Source: Acephala macrosclerotiorum (taxonomy: Eukaryota; Ascomycota; Leotiomycetes; Helotiales; Mollisiaceae). From it: a stretch of DNA of 40,338 bases. Under the pieces are notes generated by a model. That model was not told the origin of the DNA. It saw only the letters and a program-made list of their open reading frames with translations, and made no database searches. The DNA lies in assembly GCA_014904845.1 (NCBI GenBank), contig MU119575.1, positions 1 through 40,338 on the forward strand, written 5' to 3'. Below, one piece after another: positions 1 through 13,228 of this stretch; position 1 is the first letter of the stretch, and each line of letters opens with the position of its first letter. The position numbers and the translations under genes were made by a program.

Positions 1-2296
1 TTTTTTTTTTTTTTAATCGTATAAAAAAAAATTAATAATTTAATAATTTTTTTTTTATTTCGCGATTTAATATACGTTTTTATTTATAATAATATTTTTT
101 ATTTAATTTTATTAAAAAAATAAATTTTTTTTTTAAAATTATTTATATATATTTTTTTAATAAATTTTTTTTTAATTTTTATTTTAAATTTATTTTAATA
201 TAATAAATTTTTTATTTTATTATAAAAATTTATATATTTTTATATTTTATAAATCGTTATATTTTTTAATTAAACGAAATATTATTTTTTAAAATTTTGT
301 AATTATTATATTTTAAAATTTTTTATTATTTTAATTATTAAAAAATTTTTTTTAAAAATTTTTTAATTTAATTTTTTTTATATTAAATTTTTATTTTTTA
401 ATTCGTTCAAATTTCAATATTTTAATTTATAAAAATAAATAATTCAAATTATAATAAATTATCGAATTTATTTAAAATAATTTTTTTTTATTAATATTTA
501 TATATTATTAAAAATCGATTAATATATTATTATTTATTATATAATATTATATATTATTAATTTTTTTTTTATATATTTTAAAATTATATTTATTAAAATT
601 TTTAATAATAATATATTTTTTTATTATTAAAATTATATAAATTCGATTAATTATAATTTTTTATATATTTTTTTATTTAATTTATATATATTATATTTTT
701 TTAAATTTAACGTTAATTTAATAATATTTACGTATTTATTTTATTAATTAATCGATTAAATTTTAATTTTTTTTTCTTATGAAAATAAAAAATATAAATT
801 TTTTATTTTATTTTATATATAATTCGAATATATCGTATATTAAATATATTTTTATTATTTTATTTTTCAAATCGTATATATAAAATTTTTATATAAAAAT
901 TATTAATTTTTTTTTTTTTTCAATTATTATTTATAATAAATTTTTTTAAAAAAAATCGTTTTTACGTATATTATTATTTAATATTATAATACTTATACGA
1001 ATTTATTAAATATCGTTTAATTTATTATTATTTTTATCGTAATTATTATTAAAATAATAATTTAAACAATAAATACTTTTTTAAATTTTTTTTTTTTAAT
1101 TAAAATTTTTATTTTTTACGTTTTAATTCTCGTTTTAACGATTCGCATTTTATTATTTTTTTATATATATTTAATTATTATAATTTACATATTTAAATTA
1201 ATTTTTTTTTTTTAATTTTTTATTAAATATAAAAAATATAAAAAATATTTTATTTTATATTTTTTATTATAATAAATAATATATTTTTATTCGTTAATAA
1301 TAAAATTGTATTTTATATAATATTTTTTTTTATATTTTATATATATATATATTTTTTTTTATAAAAATTAAAATAATATTCGTAGTAATTATTATAAAAA
1401 CGCGATTAATCGCGTTTTTTAATTTTAATAATTTTATTTTATTTTTCAAATAATTTAATATAATTTTAAAAAAAAAATTTTTTTAAATAATATTTAAACG
1501 TTTATAAATTTGAAATTATTTTTATTTACGAAAATTACGATTTTAATTAATTCAAATTTATATAATTATTTAATTTCTTTTATTATTTTATTGATTATTA
1601 AATAATATTTATTTTTTAATATTTCGAATTTTTAAATTATTATTTTATTTTTTTTTATTATTTTTCTTTAAAATTATTATTTTTATTTTATTAATTGGTT
1701 TTATTATATCAAGTTTTTATACGTTATTATTAATATACGTATAATTCGATTAATTTTAAAAACTTTTTATAATTTTTTTAATTATTTTTAAATAATTTTT
1801 TAATTATTATATTTATATTTTTCTCGTTTAAAATTTATTTTTTTAATTTAAAACGTAAAAATATTTACAAATTTTTTTCGAGTTTTATTTAAATTAAATT
1901 TATTTTTTTAATTTTAATTTTATTTATTTTATTAATTAATTAATAATATTAATTAATAATTTTTTTTTTTTTTTTTTTTTAATAATTTTATTAATAAATT
2001 TCAATGTAAATTTAATTTTATTATTTTTTAAACGTATAATTAAATAATTATAATTATTTAACGTTTTATTTTTTATTATTATTTTTAATTTTCTTTTCGT
2101 AGAAAGTTTTAATTAATTTATAATTATTATAAATTTTTTAAATTTAAAACTCGATTTAAAAATTAAACGTTTTTTAAAAATTTAATAATTTTAAAATTTT
2201 TTTTAATATTTCATATTCGTAAATTTATTTAATAATAATATTCAAATTAATATTAAATTATTATTTAATAACGTTAATATTTTTAATAATATATAA
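1..2296. repeat. RIP-saturated AT-rich repeat DNA (oldest layer, left side)
   Basis: No open frame of note. The sequence is long A and T runs. The first 300 bases contain only six cytosines and all six are in CpG. This is the footprint expected of repeat-induced point mutation carried nearly to exhaustion of CpA, CpT and CpC. It is visibly more AT-rich than the Gypsy element that starts at 2297, so it is probably the older DNA into which that element inserted. I could not identify the original element. Confidence 0.75.
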
Positions 2297-2548
2297 TATA
2301 GAAAAACAATAGAATACAAAGTAAAAAAATTTAATCGTAAATCAATTCGTTTTAATCAATAAACTAAATTTATTCGAAGTAATTCGTAAATCAATCAATT
2401 AATCAATTAAAGTAAAAATAGAAAAAATTGTTAATTAATCTATAGTAAACGAAAGTTTTTTATGTACTAGAAAACACGTAATCAGTACTACTCTTGAAAC
2501 TAATTATTTACAAGGATTTTTGAAGAGAAAATATATAATTTTACTACA
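2297..2548 (-). repeat. LTR, left copy (3' LTR of the minus-strand element)
   Basis: 252 bp. It aligns without visible gaps to 16512-16763, the differences being mainly C/T or G/A. It keeps the ending CTACA (plus strand), where the right copy reads TTACA. The plus-strand start TATAG fits an ancestral TGTAG changed by G-to-A. It retains more G and C than the flank at 1-2296. Confidence 0.9.
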
Positions 2549-2549
2549 A

Positions 2550-2559
2550 TCGTTTTTCC
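2550..2559 (-). other. Candidate polypurine tract
   Basis: On the minus strand this reads GGAAAAACGA, one base before the TGTAG start of the left LTR. An all-purine run (one C) at this place is where second-strand priming occurs in Ty3/Gypsy elements. It agrees with the minus orientation deduced from RT and integrase. The assignment is positional; the tract is short. Confidence 0.5.
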
Positions 2560-3001
2560 ATATAACGAGTTCGTTTCGAGTCTCAAAAAAAAAAATTAAA
2601 AAAAAAAAAAAAACTCGTTTTAAACAAAGAATTCAAAGTTCGAAATTTTTCAAATTATTGTCGTCCTTTTTTAAGAATTTAATAACTTTTTCAATATTTC
2701 TATTAGCGTTAAACTCTTTTACAATTTACTTTTCTTTTTTTTTAAAATTTAATAAAAAGAAAAAAAACAAACGAATTTTAGATTTAAACTCATTATTAGA
2801 AATAATCAAATACTTTTGATCATTTTTTACAAATATTATTAATTTTTTAATTTCGCATTTAAAAAAAGATTTATTATTAAAAAATATTTCTATTTTTCTC
2901 ATTTCAAAATATCGAAAAACTAGTTTAATTTGAATTACAATTTGTTTTTACTAATAAATATACAAATGTTTATTATTAAACGAATTCTAGTAATTTAATT
3001 A

Positions 3002-3235
3002 TTAGAAAATCTTATATCGAACAATAAAATAATCTAAAAATTTCGTACAACGAACTATATCGAAGATTGTATCGATCTTTTCAAATTGAATACTATCGAG
3101 AAAAAATTCGTTGTTAGAAAATTCTCGAAATCGATTCTCAAAAAAAGCTCGAAACTTGTTATAAACTTTTTTAAATTTCTCGTAGATAGTATTATCAATA
3201 ATTCTTTCGTTAGTACTAACAAATATCAAACTCAC
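3002..3235 (-). pseudogene. Relic ORF near the 3' end of the Gypsy element
   Basis: A 77-codon open frame in the sense orientation of the element, starting at GTG, so it is probably a fragment. In DNA this AT-rich stops should be frequent, so 77 open codons suggests leftover coding sequence. The product is rich in F, I, N, K and E and contains ERIIDNTIYEKF and FDIVRCTKFLDYF. I recognise no domain. It lies far downstream of the integrase relic, so it is either an accessory ORF of the element or part of something inserted into it. It could also be chance. Confidence 0.3.
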
Positions 3236-6200
3236 AAAAAATAAAATAAAAAAACTAGAATTCTTAAAATTCTCGACGTATTTCTAATCAACAAAAGTTT
3301 TTGTCTTATAAACGTACAATTTCAATTCTTGAGATTCTTTTTTTACAATATTTAATTGAATTTACTTTAAAAGATTTTTAATTAAAATTCGACTTTTAAT
3401 ACTAGAAAAAAAATTTATTCAAATAATTCTTTTAAAGAATCGAAATAATCAATTTATCGTTTTTCTATAGTCGTTAAATCGCGAATAAATTATTTGAGAT
3501 TTATTAGAAAAAAAAAATTTAACGTACAATAAATCTAAGTCTTAAAATATATTTATTTTTTTTCGTAAAAAAATTAATTAATTTTATTGTTTTAATAGAG
3601 TCTAATAAATTAAAAAAAAATAACGAAATAAAAAAAATAATTTTTAGAAAATCGATAAAACAATAATTACAATTTAAAATCTATTTATAAAAATTAAATA
3701 ATAAAAAAAAAATATATATTATATAAAAAAAAAAATTCATTGAAAAGAATTTATTAATAATAGAATTTTAATATATTAATTTCTTTGAAAAAAAGCGATA
3801 AAATATTCTTTTTTTTCATTTATTTAAAGAATTTTTATAAAGTAAAAATTATTACAATTTTTAAATCAATAAACGATTTAATTGAAAAAATAAATATAAA
3901 AACGATAAAAATTCGCGAAAATTGAAATCGATTTTTTGTTAGCGTTTTTTGTTTATATTGAAAAATAGTAAAAATATTTATAAATTAGAAACGAATATTA
4001 AAATAAATTCAAATAAATCGAAAATTTTTTTTTTTAATATACAATTTATAAATTTTGAATAATTGTATTTTTATAATTTCAATTTATTTTTTATCGTTTT
4101 CAAAGTATAAATCGAGATTTTTATAAAACGTTATATAGTAAACTCGATAAAATTATTTAATAAACGAGTATTTGTAAATATTATAAACAGTACTTAAAAT
4201 TTCAATACAATCAATAAAATTCAAAGTATTAAAAAAAGTAATATTTGATTTTTAGACATTGTTTATATTGTACGTGTAATTAATTATTGAACGTATATTA
4301 TTTAATCGAAATTCGCGAATTGATCGAAATAAAGTAATATTAAATTACAATAAAATAATAATAATTTTGTGTTTTTTTAATATAAACGTAAATATATTGT
4401 AGTATTTTTTATTATCGATAGTAGATTTTTTGAGTTTGATTGATATAAAAATCGAAATAGAGAGAAAAGTAAATCGAAGAATTCGAGAGATTTAAAAAAT
4501 TTGAAAAAATAAAAAATTTTACACAAAAAAATTAGTAATAGTAATATTGTTATTATCGTTATCGTTGTTGTTATCGTTATTGCCAGTTAATAAAATTGTT
4601 TGAAAAAATAAAATATTGATATTAATAGTTTTTTAAGATTTAACGTTTCGAATATTTATATTATTAATAGTAACGATCGATTATTTTTTAGATTTATTTG
4701 CAAAAATCGAAAAAAGTTTTTTAATATATTTTTTAATTATTAAAAATTTATAAAAATAAAAAATAAAACGCAATTTTTCCAAGTTTATTTTATTCAAATT
4801 TATAATTATTAAATCGTCGCTCGTATTTTTTAAGTATATTAATACTTTTTTACAATCGATAAATTGAAAAAATATTCTTGTAAATAGTATACTATAGACT
4901 TTGTTTTTTTCGATAATAATTATATTAATAATTTTAATAATTTCATAAAACGTAAAACGTTTTATACGAAATATTTACTCGAGTTTTTAGTATATATATT
5001 TATCGTAAAATCTATTAATAAAACTTTCAATAAATTATTGAAATATTTGAATTCGAAAAAAGATTTTTTGATTATAGTATTTAAATATACTATTAAAAGT
5101 TTTAATCAAATTAAATCGAGTTTATTAAAACGCAATACGCGATTTTTTAATTTTATTTATTTCAAAAAAAAAGATTTTATTTAAAATTGTATATTGTTTT
5201 AAAATTTTTCTAGAAAACTTTAAAATAGTATTATTTTCAATTTTTTTTTTCTATTTAATTAAAATTTTTTTTATTACGTTTTTAGTTTTTATAAATTTAT
5301 TATTAATATTATTAATCGCAATTACTTTTTTTTCAAATAATAATCTATTAATAGTTTTTTATAAATTATTAAAATCGCGTTATACGATTTATACAAACGT
5401 ATTATAATTATTTTCGTTTCATTTTTTGTATATAAAATTCGTATTTTCAGAGTTTAATAAAGTATTTTCTTGAAATATAATAGTAATATTATAAGAATTT
5501 TAAAAATAAAAATTGAAATTGTAAAATTTGTATATAGAAAAATAATATAATAAATTGATCGAATTTTAAAAATGAAAAATGCATAAATTTGAAAAAAAAA
5601 AATTTATTAATAAAATCGAAAAAAGTTATAAGTTTTTATACTCGTAAAAAAATTATACAAAAAAAGCAAATAAATATTTTTGCGTTTTAAATAATTGAAA
5701 ATTGTAAAATTTGTTTGTTTTTACGAGAAAAGTTTTTTAAAATGTATTAATATATATAATTAAAATATTGTAATATTAATTTCGAATAAAAAATTTTAAA
5801 AATTTTAAATAAATAGTTTTATATTGATTTTTTATAAAACGTATTAAATGAATTTTAAAAATAAAAAAATAAAAAAAAATAAATATTTGTAAATTGTTTT
5901 TATAAAAAAAATATATATAGATTTTTAAAGAAAATTGTCGTAAAGTGTTTAAATAAATAAAATATATTCGATTGATAAAATTATTTGTATATAAAATAAT
6001 ATAAATTAAAATTTTAAAAAAATAAAAAATAAAATAAATAATATTAAAAAAAAATTGTAATTTTTGAATTAATATAAAATTGAGAAATTGTAATTGAAAA
6101 ATTTTAAAAAAAAGAAAAAAAAGAATTAAAAAAAGTTTTTTTATAAATTATAGTAAATATTGTATTAATAAACGTTTGTATAATTTGAATGCAATCAAAT

Positions 6201-6639
6201 GTAATCGAAATATATTTAAATGTATTGAAATATATTTGAAAATATTCGAATATATTAAAAAATGTTTTTTATAAATTTCAAAAACTAAAATTTTTTAGAA
6301 TTTTCTAAAAAAAAAAAAAATAATACAATTTCGTTTTTTTATATAATAGAATTGTTTCGATTATAATAAGAGAAAAATAAGACTTTTAAAGCGTAAATAG
6401 AGTTTATTAAAATAAGTAAAAATATTCTAAAAAGAATCGATAAAAAAATAAAATTACTATAAATAGAAAAAGAGAAAATAGTTTTTTTTCAATTAAAAAA
6501 TCGTTATTATTTTAAAGTTTAACGAATTTTTCTTATTTATTTAGTTTTTAAAGAATCGTATATATTTGTTTCTCTCGATTTTATTAAATTCAAAAACACG
6601 AATTACAATTTTAATTCTTTTTTCAATTTTTTAAGTACT
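3236..6639. other. Gypsy internal region downstream of integrase, no assignable ORF
   Basis: About 3.4 kb of moderately degraded AT-rich DNA between the integrase relic and the ORF fragment at 3.0 kb. It holds more non-CpG cytosines than the flank at 1-2296, so it belongs to the younger element. I see no protein domain. Together with 2549-3235 this gives about 4 kb after integrase, much more than the short 3' region usual for fungal Gypsy elements. Confidence 0.5.
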
Positions 6640-7320
6640 TTACTTATTACGAAATTCTTTAATCGCTTCTTTTTTTGTATTTGTATTTTTATTATCGTTA
6701 AAATCAATAGATTTAATAATATTCTCGTTTTTATTATTGTTTAAAAAATTTCAATATTTATTTCTTTTAACGAATTTTTTCAAGCGATTTTCAGTATATA
6801 ATCTTCGAATTACCGTTCTATCTATTTTTTCGAGTAAATAATTTTTTTTCAATTAATTTATTTAATAAACTCGATATAAATCCAATTATTTATATAGTAA
6901 TTTAATATTTTTAAATATATTCTAATCAATAAATTTAATATTATATATTAATACGAAATTCTTTTCTCGAATTAATTCTTTTCGTATTTAATAATAAACG
7001 TCGAAATATACTTAGTTTTATTTACAATTGTACTCTTTTTTTAATTTCGATTTTTTTATATTTTCATCTCGTATTTCAATTTACTTAATTCTCAACTCAA
7101 AAAACTTTACTCGATTATATATTTCGTTTCAATCGAGAATTTTCTAAGTAAAAAATCGAATCTCAATAAATAAAACAATTTTTTTACTATAAATTATATA
7201 AAATAACGTACATTTAATTAGTCTATAAATAGTCGTTCGATTCGCAATAAAAATAATTAGTAAATATTCTAATCAATTTTTTTTACTTTTTTTCGTTAAA
7301 ATAATCAATACAACAATAAT
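6640..7320 (-). pseudogene. Gypsy integrase relic (zinc-binding region to C-terminus)
   Basis: Minus-strand translation from about 7320 gives a segment ending LIRIFTNYFYCESNDYL with in-frame stops. It resembles the part of Gypsy integrases around the HHCC zinc finger, where a TLELLRR-xYYWPxMRxDV stretch precedes the paired cysteines. The changes fit G-to-A on the coding strand. Further on, around 6.8-6.6 kb, TVIRRLYTENRLKKFV followed by an N/E/K-rich tail resembles an integrase C-terminus. In the intact enzyme this region would insert cDNA into the genome. There are many stops, so it is inactive. The assignment is from remembered family patterns. Confidence 0.55.
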
Positions 7321-8719
7321 AAATTAATATTTTCGTTTAATTATTTCGTTTATTTTCAAATTGTATACAAAAATAGTAATTCGTTTGATTTTAAATTTAT
7401 TCAATTTTTTAATAACAACTCCTTTGAATTCGAGCTTTTTATTCAATTTTATATAATTAAAAACGTTATATTTACAAATAATATTATTGTAAATAAATTT
7501 AACAATTTTTTTAGAAATCGAATTTTTTATTAATTTGATCTCAATTTAACCAGAAAAATCATCTCGTATTACAATCAAACTATTGAACATTTTATATTGC
7601 GAGAATTTAATTACATTTATTTTAATACAATAAAATAATAAAACTACTTTTTAAAAATATAGAACTTTTTCGTATTTCTTTTTACTTTTATACTAATAAT
7701 CGCTACAATTTACTACAAAATCTCGAACGTTTTCATAGTGCTTTTTCTAATAATATCAATTAATTACTCGATAATAAATATTTTCTTTTTTAGTATATTC
7801 GAATTTATTATATAATTCAATTATAATTATTATATACTGTTTTAAATCGTTTAAAACAAATCGAAATAAATAAAACTTAATAATATTCTTTTATAGTATT
7901 TTATTTCGAATACTATAATCGACGAATTTTCGAATTAATTTGCGAAATTTTACTCTCGAAAACTATTTTAATCGTTTTAAAATTATTAAATATTAAACAA
8001 TATTTTGAAAATAATTCGAATAATTATAATTAAAAAAAAAAATAATATTATTATTATTATTATTATTTAATAATTTATTGATTTCAAAAAAAGCGATTAA
8101 TATAACGTATATAGAAAATACGATTAATATTAGAAATTAAAAATCAAAAACATTGAATTTAAAATTTTTTTTTCAAATTTAATTTAATAATTCAAATAAA
8201 TATTTTCGTTTTACGTATTTATTTTTAATTACAAACGATTTACTTTCAATCTTTCGATTAATTTTGCGTTTTTTAATCGAAATTAAAATTATTTTAATAC
8301 AATTAAATTCGATTGTAATAAATTTATTAATATTTATTTTTTTCTTTGAATTATTGTTTTCTCTTCGCGATCTTTTGAATAATTCGTTTATAGTAATATA
8401 AATACTTTTTTTAATATATTTAATTTCGAAATCGAATAATCGTATTTAAACAAATTAATAAGTAATCAAAATATTAAAAAAATCTATTATTACTCGATTC
8501 AATTAAACGATAAACGTATTAATATTCGTTTCAAAAATAAAATAAATATTATATAATTAAAATTGTAATTTGCGAAAATACTTTAAAATTTTTTAATATT
8601 TTTTTTTTGTCGTATTATAATTTTATTTAATAATATTTCAAAGTTTTAATTCGTATCGAATTTCTCGTTTTCGTTTTTTATTGTTATATTAATCGAGTAT
8701 TTTTTTATATTTTTATTAA

Positions 8720-9300
8720 TTAATATCAATATTTAAAATAATTATTTTTTATTTATTTATAGAATCGTAATAAATTTTACAAAACATTAAAATCGTTGTA
8801 AATTTATTTTATAAAAATATTATAGTAACTTTTTACTTTTTTTTTTATTTAAAGAATTCGTTTTTTTTAATTAATTAATATAACGATTTAATAATAATAT
8901 TAAAATATTAAATTTATATTTTATAATAAATACAAATTTTAATAAAAGTTTTGATTTTAAAAATATTATTATATTTAATTTATTTTAAAATCTTAATAAT
9001 TTTTATACTTTCAAAAAAACGCTTTTTAAAATTGCAAATAAAATTAATAATAATTATTTCGTTCTAATAAAATTGTAATTTAAACTTTATATAAATTTGA
9101 ATTCTCTCGATTCGATTTAATATTTTATTTAAATTTTAAATGTATTTAAAAACGAATTGACAAATCTTTAAAAGTATTAACTCGTTATTGTAGTTCGTAT
9201 AAAGTCTTTTGATTTTTACGTTATCTAGAAATAGTATTACGACTCTAAGAAATACGTTTTTTAGAATTGTTATAATAATTCGAATAAATTGAACTATAAA
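8720..9300 (-). pseudogene. Gypsy reverse transcriptase relic (palm to RT/RNase H connection)
   Basis: The minus-strand frame running down from about 9300 reads VILFLDNVKIKRLYTNYNNE, then later FIKICIYYKI. This matches a widespread fungal Gypsy pol pattern: PFLDDVGVKGP-YTxYxxE, then FIGVCVYYRIWI. The catalytic second aspartate (9216-9240 region) is changed to asparagine (GAx to AAC), a G-to-A transition on the coding strand, and tryptophan or glutamine positions have become stops. RT copies the element RNA to DNA; this copy cannot. Frame continuity over about 190 codons, interrupted only by transition-type stops, makes RT the most secure protein call in the element. RNase H would follow toward 8.0 kb but I could not read it with confidence. 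Confidence 0.72.
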
Positions 9301-10950
9301 ATTAATTGTTTTTTAAAGCGATATTGTTATTTGTAAAAATTTTAATAGAATTATAAAAATAATTATATTTTTATTTTGAACGTTTAATATAAATTAATCG
9401 TATTTAAAAAAAAAATCTATTAAAAAAACGTAAAAATATTTAATAAACTTTTCAAAAAATTCATTTACAAAAAAAAGTATATTAACGTTTTTTGAAATAA
9501 TTGAATTCATTTTTATAATCGTATTAATTAATCGATAAATTTTAGCGATTTTTTTTGCGATCAAAAATTATAAATTCCAATAAAAATTATCGCTTTTTTT
9601 GAGTATTTCGCGATTGAATCGTTTTTAAAATATTTTTATTACAATCGAAAACAAGATTTTAAAACAGTAAAAACTTTTTTCTTATTACGTCGTATATTGA
9701 ATTATTTTGATATAAATAAACGAATTAATATTTTCATAAATCTTAGAAATTTTTTTTTAATTAAATATTATTATTTTTTTACGATTAAATATTATTTCAT
9801 CGAATATTTCTTTTTCAGATTTTTATAATCAATCTCCAATAAATAGAAATATTAATCGCTTAAAAATAAATTGTAATTTTTTTAATATTAAAACAATTCG
9901 CGACAACAAATATTTTACATATTTTCTAATGTATTTTTGAAATGTTTTTCGCGTTTTAAATCGTTCGAATCAATTTTTTCGTTCTCTAAAAACTTCTTTA
10001 ATTCCGTCGATTAAATCGATAGATTATACTTTTTTAAATTTAAATTTATATATTGTATTAATATCTATATTAAATAGTTTTAAATTGAAATTGTTTAATA
10101 ATAAAACTATTTTTTTTATTCGAATTTTTTTCTCGTTTTTATATTCGAAAATCTTTCGATTTCATTTTTTTTTAATAAAATAAAATAATTAGCGTTTTAT
10201 ATCGTTCTTTAAATATTTTTTTATAATGTTCACGTTTGAAAATAGTAATATTATTATAAAAAAATACTTTTTCGTTTTTTCGTTGAAAACTTTTTTATTC
10301 AAAATCTCGTTTGTTTTCTTTTTATTAAAAGAAAAAAACGTTTTATAAAAAATCGAAAAAAATAATCTCACTTTTTATATTGTTTTATTTGTATCTTTTT
10401 TTGAATTAATAACGCTTATTTTAATCGTATTTATTTTATATAAAATAATATTAAAAGTATTTAATAAAAAATTAAAAATAAAAAAAAATTCATTAAAATA
10501 TAAAAACTATTCGTAAACTCTAATATTATACTATTTTTTAATAGTATCAATATTTAGTTTCTCGCGTTGTATTCTTCTTTCGATACTTTTTCGACTCGAG
10601 AATACATATGAATATAGCGATTTCTAATAACTTGATATAAATAAGTTTTCAAGAAAAGAACAATTATAATCGTACAAATAAAATTGAAATTTTTAGAATC
10701 TCGAAATACGCTATTTTACAAACTATTATTTTTGTATTCAATTTGCATTTTTATTACAATAACAAATAATTATTTTAAAAGAATTTTTTTTGTATTGTTT
10801 ATAAAAAAAAAAAAAATTTTACATTCGATTCTATATTCAATTTCTATTTTCATGATCACTATTTCAACGAATTCGAAGTTTTATTTAGTAATAATAAACA
10901 GTTGAAAATCTTCGACGTTTATAATAATACTATCGAAATCTCGAATTATA
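9301..10950. other. Gypsy internal region upstream of RT, unreadable
   Basis: In element orientation this lies between gag/protease and RT. The frame leading into RT (ILKNVFLRVV) is readable to about 9300. Beyond that I see no motif. Open frames at 10189-10371 (minus) and 10684-10905 (plus) are low-complexity F/I/K/N translations and are not called as genes. Confidence 0.5.
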
Positions 10951-10952
10951 TA

Positions 10953-11038
10953 ATCGTCGGTCTCGCTAAATGTGCCCGACTTTTATCGCTAACGCTCTAA
11001 GTCGGCGGATGCAATATAAATCAGGAAACGAAATGAGT
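10953..11038 (+). repeat. Left terminal inverted repeat of the mariner element
   Basis: Begins ATCGTCGGTCTCGCTAAATG. The first 65 bp (to 11017) match the reverse complement of 13250-13314 with one C/T difference, and 11018-11038 match 13229-13249 with several further, mostly transition, differences. Confidence 0.95.
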
Positions 11039-11135
11039 TAAATCGCGTTTTGGTGCGCGTCCTTATACAAACGCGATCTTGATAAATTCGCGTCTTGATT
11101 ATAGTAACATTACTATAACAGAGGAATCTGACTAT

Positions 11136-13147
11136 ATGGCTAACAGCGACTCTAGCTCTTGCCCAGAGCAAGTCCACCCTCGAACCAAAACTCAGTACAA
11201 AATCGCAGTTGCTAAAGCCAAACGCTGGTATCAACGCCATCCTAATAAGCCTCGACGCGCTGCTCGAGCTATCTTCATTATTGGAAAGCAAACTCTTAAC
11301 AATGCATTAGCACGCGACGACAAGCCTAAGCCTAGACGTAGTAGTAAAAATAAAATCCTTAATAAAGCCCAAGAACTACTAGTTCGTCGATTCATCGCTG
11401 CTTACCTCGATCACAATTAGAATCCTACCCCTCAAATCATCTTCAAATTTATCTGCGGCCTTCGAAAACGCGACGACAAACCCCCTCCTACACAAGACTA
11501 GTTCGATCAATAGTAGAAAGCGAAGGGACTACACAAGATTAAGACGAAGCCTCTCGACGTGAAGAGAGTTACAACACAAGATAAAAATGTAATTAATCAC
11601 TTCTTTGAAGGACCGCTTGGATTGCAGGCTTGTATTGCCAAATATCAAATTAAAAGAGGGAACATTCATAATGCAGATGAGACTGGATTTAGAGTGGGAT
11701 GCTTAAAAGGAGAGTAGATAATTGTACCAGTAGAAATCAAAGAAATATGACATCTTTTTTGTGTGTAGTATGCATACTAAATCAATATTAGCTATATTCG
11801 CTCTCTCCTGAAAATCGTCAGTCCATTACTATAATCGAAGACATCGCTGCCTCTGGGAAGAAGTCTATCCCTCCCGTCATTATCGTACAAGGCAAATATT
11901 ATATGGAGTTATGGTATAGGGGCAATTTGAAAGGCGATGAGCTAGTCTTATTGTTTGAGAATGGCTTCACAACAAATGAGATTGGGTTGAAGTTCTTCGA
12001 CCACTTTATTAAGTATACGGACTCAGGCCCAAACAAACCGTGGAAAATCTTGTTTTTAGATAATCATGGCAGTCATTGCACTTTAGAGTTCATCTTAAAA
12101 GCAAACGCCAATCACGTTGCTTGTGTCTTCTTTCCATCTCATTTAATTCACGTCATGCAACCATGTGATGTAAATTGCTTTCATTACTACAAACACTGGT
12201 ATACCAAGGCCATCCACTCCGCTCTTTGCAATTTAGACTTCGAATATACTCTTGCCTCCTTCTTTCGAGACCTTGACGATATTCGCACTAAAACGTTTAC
12301 GAAAACTACGATTCGAGACGCGTTTAAAAGGTCAGGTATATAGCCAGTAAATAAGCACGTGGTGTTTAAAAACATGGAGAAGTATATAAAAGCAAAGAAA
12401 ACACCCGAAGAACTAGCCAATGGGATAAATCTCTTTTTACACCCAAAAAAGTCTCTTACAGAAGTAGAGAATAATCTCATTATTTTGCAAGAGAAAGTCG
12501 ACGTTGCGCTTTCTAGTTCTAGCAAACAGCGGTACACTGACATGGCAACTTCTACTTATGATCTACTTTGGAAGGCGCAAAGTACTATTGTACAGAACGA
12601 GATACTCTCTGCTCGCGTTGATAAGGCGACGAAACGAAGACCTATTGCTCGCCGCCGCCTTCAATTAGGAGGGGAAGTTACTGCTTCTAATATGCACATT
12701 TTGATCGAGAAGAGGAACAAAATCAGAGAGGAAAAGAAGACCAAGAGAAACCAACGATTCATCGAATCTATCGCTCGACAAGAACGCAACGAGCTCCACG
12801 AGCGAGAAATCGAAGCTCGCAAAGGAGAGAAGAATAAAAAGAGATATTTGAAGACTGTCTTCGTCGACAATGAAAACCTTAGCGCCGCCCACTTATATCA
12901 CGAGATCCCCGACCCAGAAACAGAGACTAAGCTCGCTACCTTAGAGCCTATGGATTTAAACAAGCAATTAAATCGAAAGCAACAAGTTCCAATAGAGCCT
13001 ACAAGTTAATTGGAGCAAAATAAAGTCTTCTTTGAGAATATCGTAAAAGAGATTGCAAAGGCCTCTAATCAAAAAACATCCGAATCTGATGATTATAAGA
13101 GTAGTTTAAACGATTCTATTGTTTTCGATGTCAGTGTAAGGTTTTAA
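11136..13147 (+). pseudogene. Pogo/Fot1-family DDE transposase, inactivated by RIP-type stops
   Basis: The first ATG in frame is 11136. The N-terminal 95 codons are basic, with a helix-turn-helix-like segment (RAARAIFIIGKQTLNNALAR) as in the psq/CENP-B-type DNA-binding part of pogo transposases. The DDE region follows: NADETGF at about 11.68 kb (first Asp), ILFLDNHGSH at about 12.06 kb (second Asp) and MQPCDVNCF at about 12.16 kb (third Asp, about 35 residues on), then KRSGI-stop-P, the place of the family motif SGIWP. The C-terminal part is a highly charged, probably coiled-coil tail. Stops at 11418, around 11500-11515, 11716, 12342 and 13007 are TAG or TAA where W (TGG) or Q (CAG/CAA) would fit, the expected outcome of C-to-T on either strand. 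Beyond 13007 the frame continues to 13147. One region near 11.74-11.81 kb does not read clearly and may hold an indel. Confidence 0.85.
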
Positions 13148-13228
13148 GTGTAGAAATATGTATTTTACTAGAGTTTTATATGTAATTTTAATGCAGAATA
13201 ATAGATTGATACTTTGGTGTTTTTACTC

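Noticed and set aside
2520..2819. 99-codon plus-strand ORF at the left LTR
   Set aside because: Low-complexity K/F/I/L translation of A/T runs, antisense to the Gypsy element, overlapping the LTR and starting at TTG.
12187..12892. Minus-strand ORFs inside the mariner element
   Set aside because: Antisense shadows of the transposase frame.
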